From positions 1-28,156 of IMG/VR virus record IMGVR_UViG_3300042478_001897: DNA of 28,156 bases; one strand, 5' to 3'. This DNA is from a virus. Below the pieces are notes generated by a model. That model was not told the DNA's origin and did no database searches. It saw nothing but the letters and a program-made list of their open reading frames with translations. The translations under genes were made by a program, and so were the position numbers. Shown here piece by piece: positions 28,142-28,156 of the stretch (position 1 is the first letter of the stretch; each line of letters begins with the position of its first letter).

Positions 28142-28156
28142 CCGCGCTAGGGGGAG

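Noticed and set aside
28051-28156. Short frames before the ParB-like gene
   Set aside because: No start with a binding site and no coding-like composition. The G-runs look regulatory or structural.

Overview
The window is most of the late half of a temperate, siphovirus-like phage or prophage with HK97-type head genes, in GC-rich DNA. Nearly every gene lies on the minus strand, so the transcriptional order runs right to left. The only plus-strand gene is a tyrosine integrase near the left end. The host is probably a Planctomycetota-like bacterium. That is an inference from the high GC, the many GTG starts preceded by GGAG-type ribosome binding sites, and small protein types (the IHVNQHVIRRN protein and the Cys-rich GGTGY-repeat protein) that I associate with such genomes. 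No host gene is visible to prove it.

Layout in transcriptional order. (1) 28050-24407: a ParB-like protein, a TET-associated-type (TAGT/GREB1-like) glycosyltransferase, a PAPS-dependent sulfotransferase and UDP-galactopyranose mutase, with short overlaps or near-abutting ends. The sampled cargo rows are AT-richer than the structural genes. (2) 24405-19508: packaging and head assembly, with the small terminase (P27 type), the large terminase, a portal with a HAD-phosphatase-like C-terminal domain, and a prohead protease with an extra N-terminal domain. (3) 19518-17404: a 58-residue zinc-ribbon protein, the major capsid protein and a 150-residue capsid-associated protein, closed by a strong intrinsic terminator. 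(4) 17324-13445: a second glycosyltransferase-like protein, then head-tail connector, stopper, tail-completion and tail-tube genes, mostly coupled by 4-base overlaps. (5) 13426-9602: a tail protein, the tail chaperone pair made by a -1 ribosomal frameshift, and the tape measure protein. (6) 9605-2818: distal tail proteins including a large repeat-bearing, Cys-rich protein, then small proteins, a metallophosphoesterase and a DUF6378-like protein. (7) 2801-1: the integrase (plus strand), an excisionase-like HTH protein, a second HTH protein, a motif-dense intergenic region, and three small genes. The last two of these share a conserved gene-end repeat followed by different perfect hairpins, and are driven by a near-consensus sigma-70 promoter.

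The most unusual content is the chemistry next to the packaging genes. A glycosyltransferase of a family linked to nucleobase glycosylation sits beside a ParB-like partner, a sulfotransferase and a galactofuranose-precursor enzyme, with another glycosyltransferase-like gene in the head module. Together they could build a sulfated and/or galactofuranosylated modification of phage DNA or of the virion. The target is not shown by the sequence, and no TET/JBP-type dioxygenase is present in the window. No lysis genes, replication genes, tRNAs or CRISPR arrays were found.
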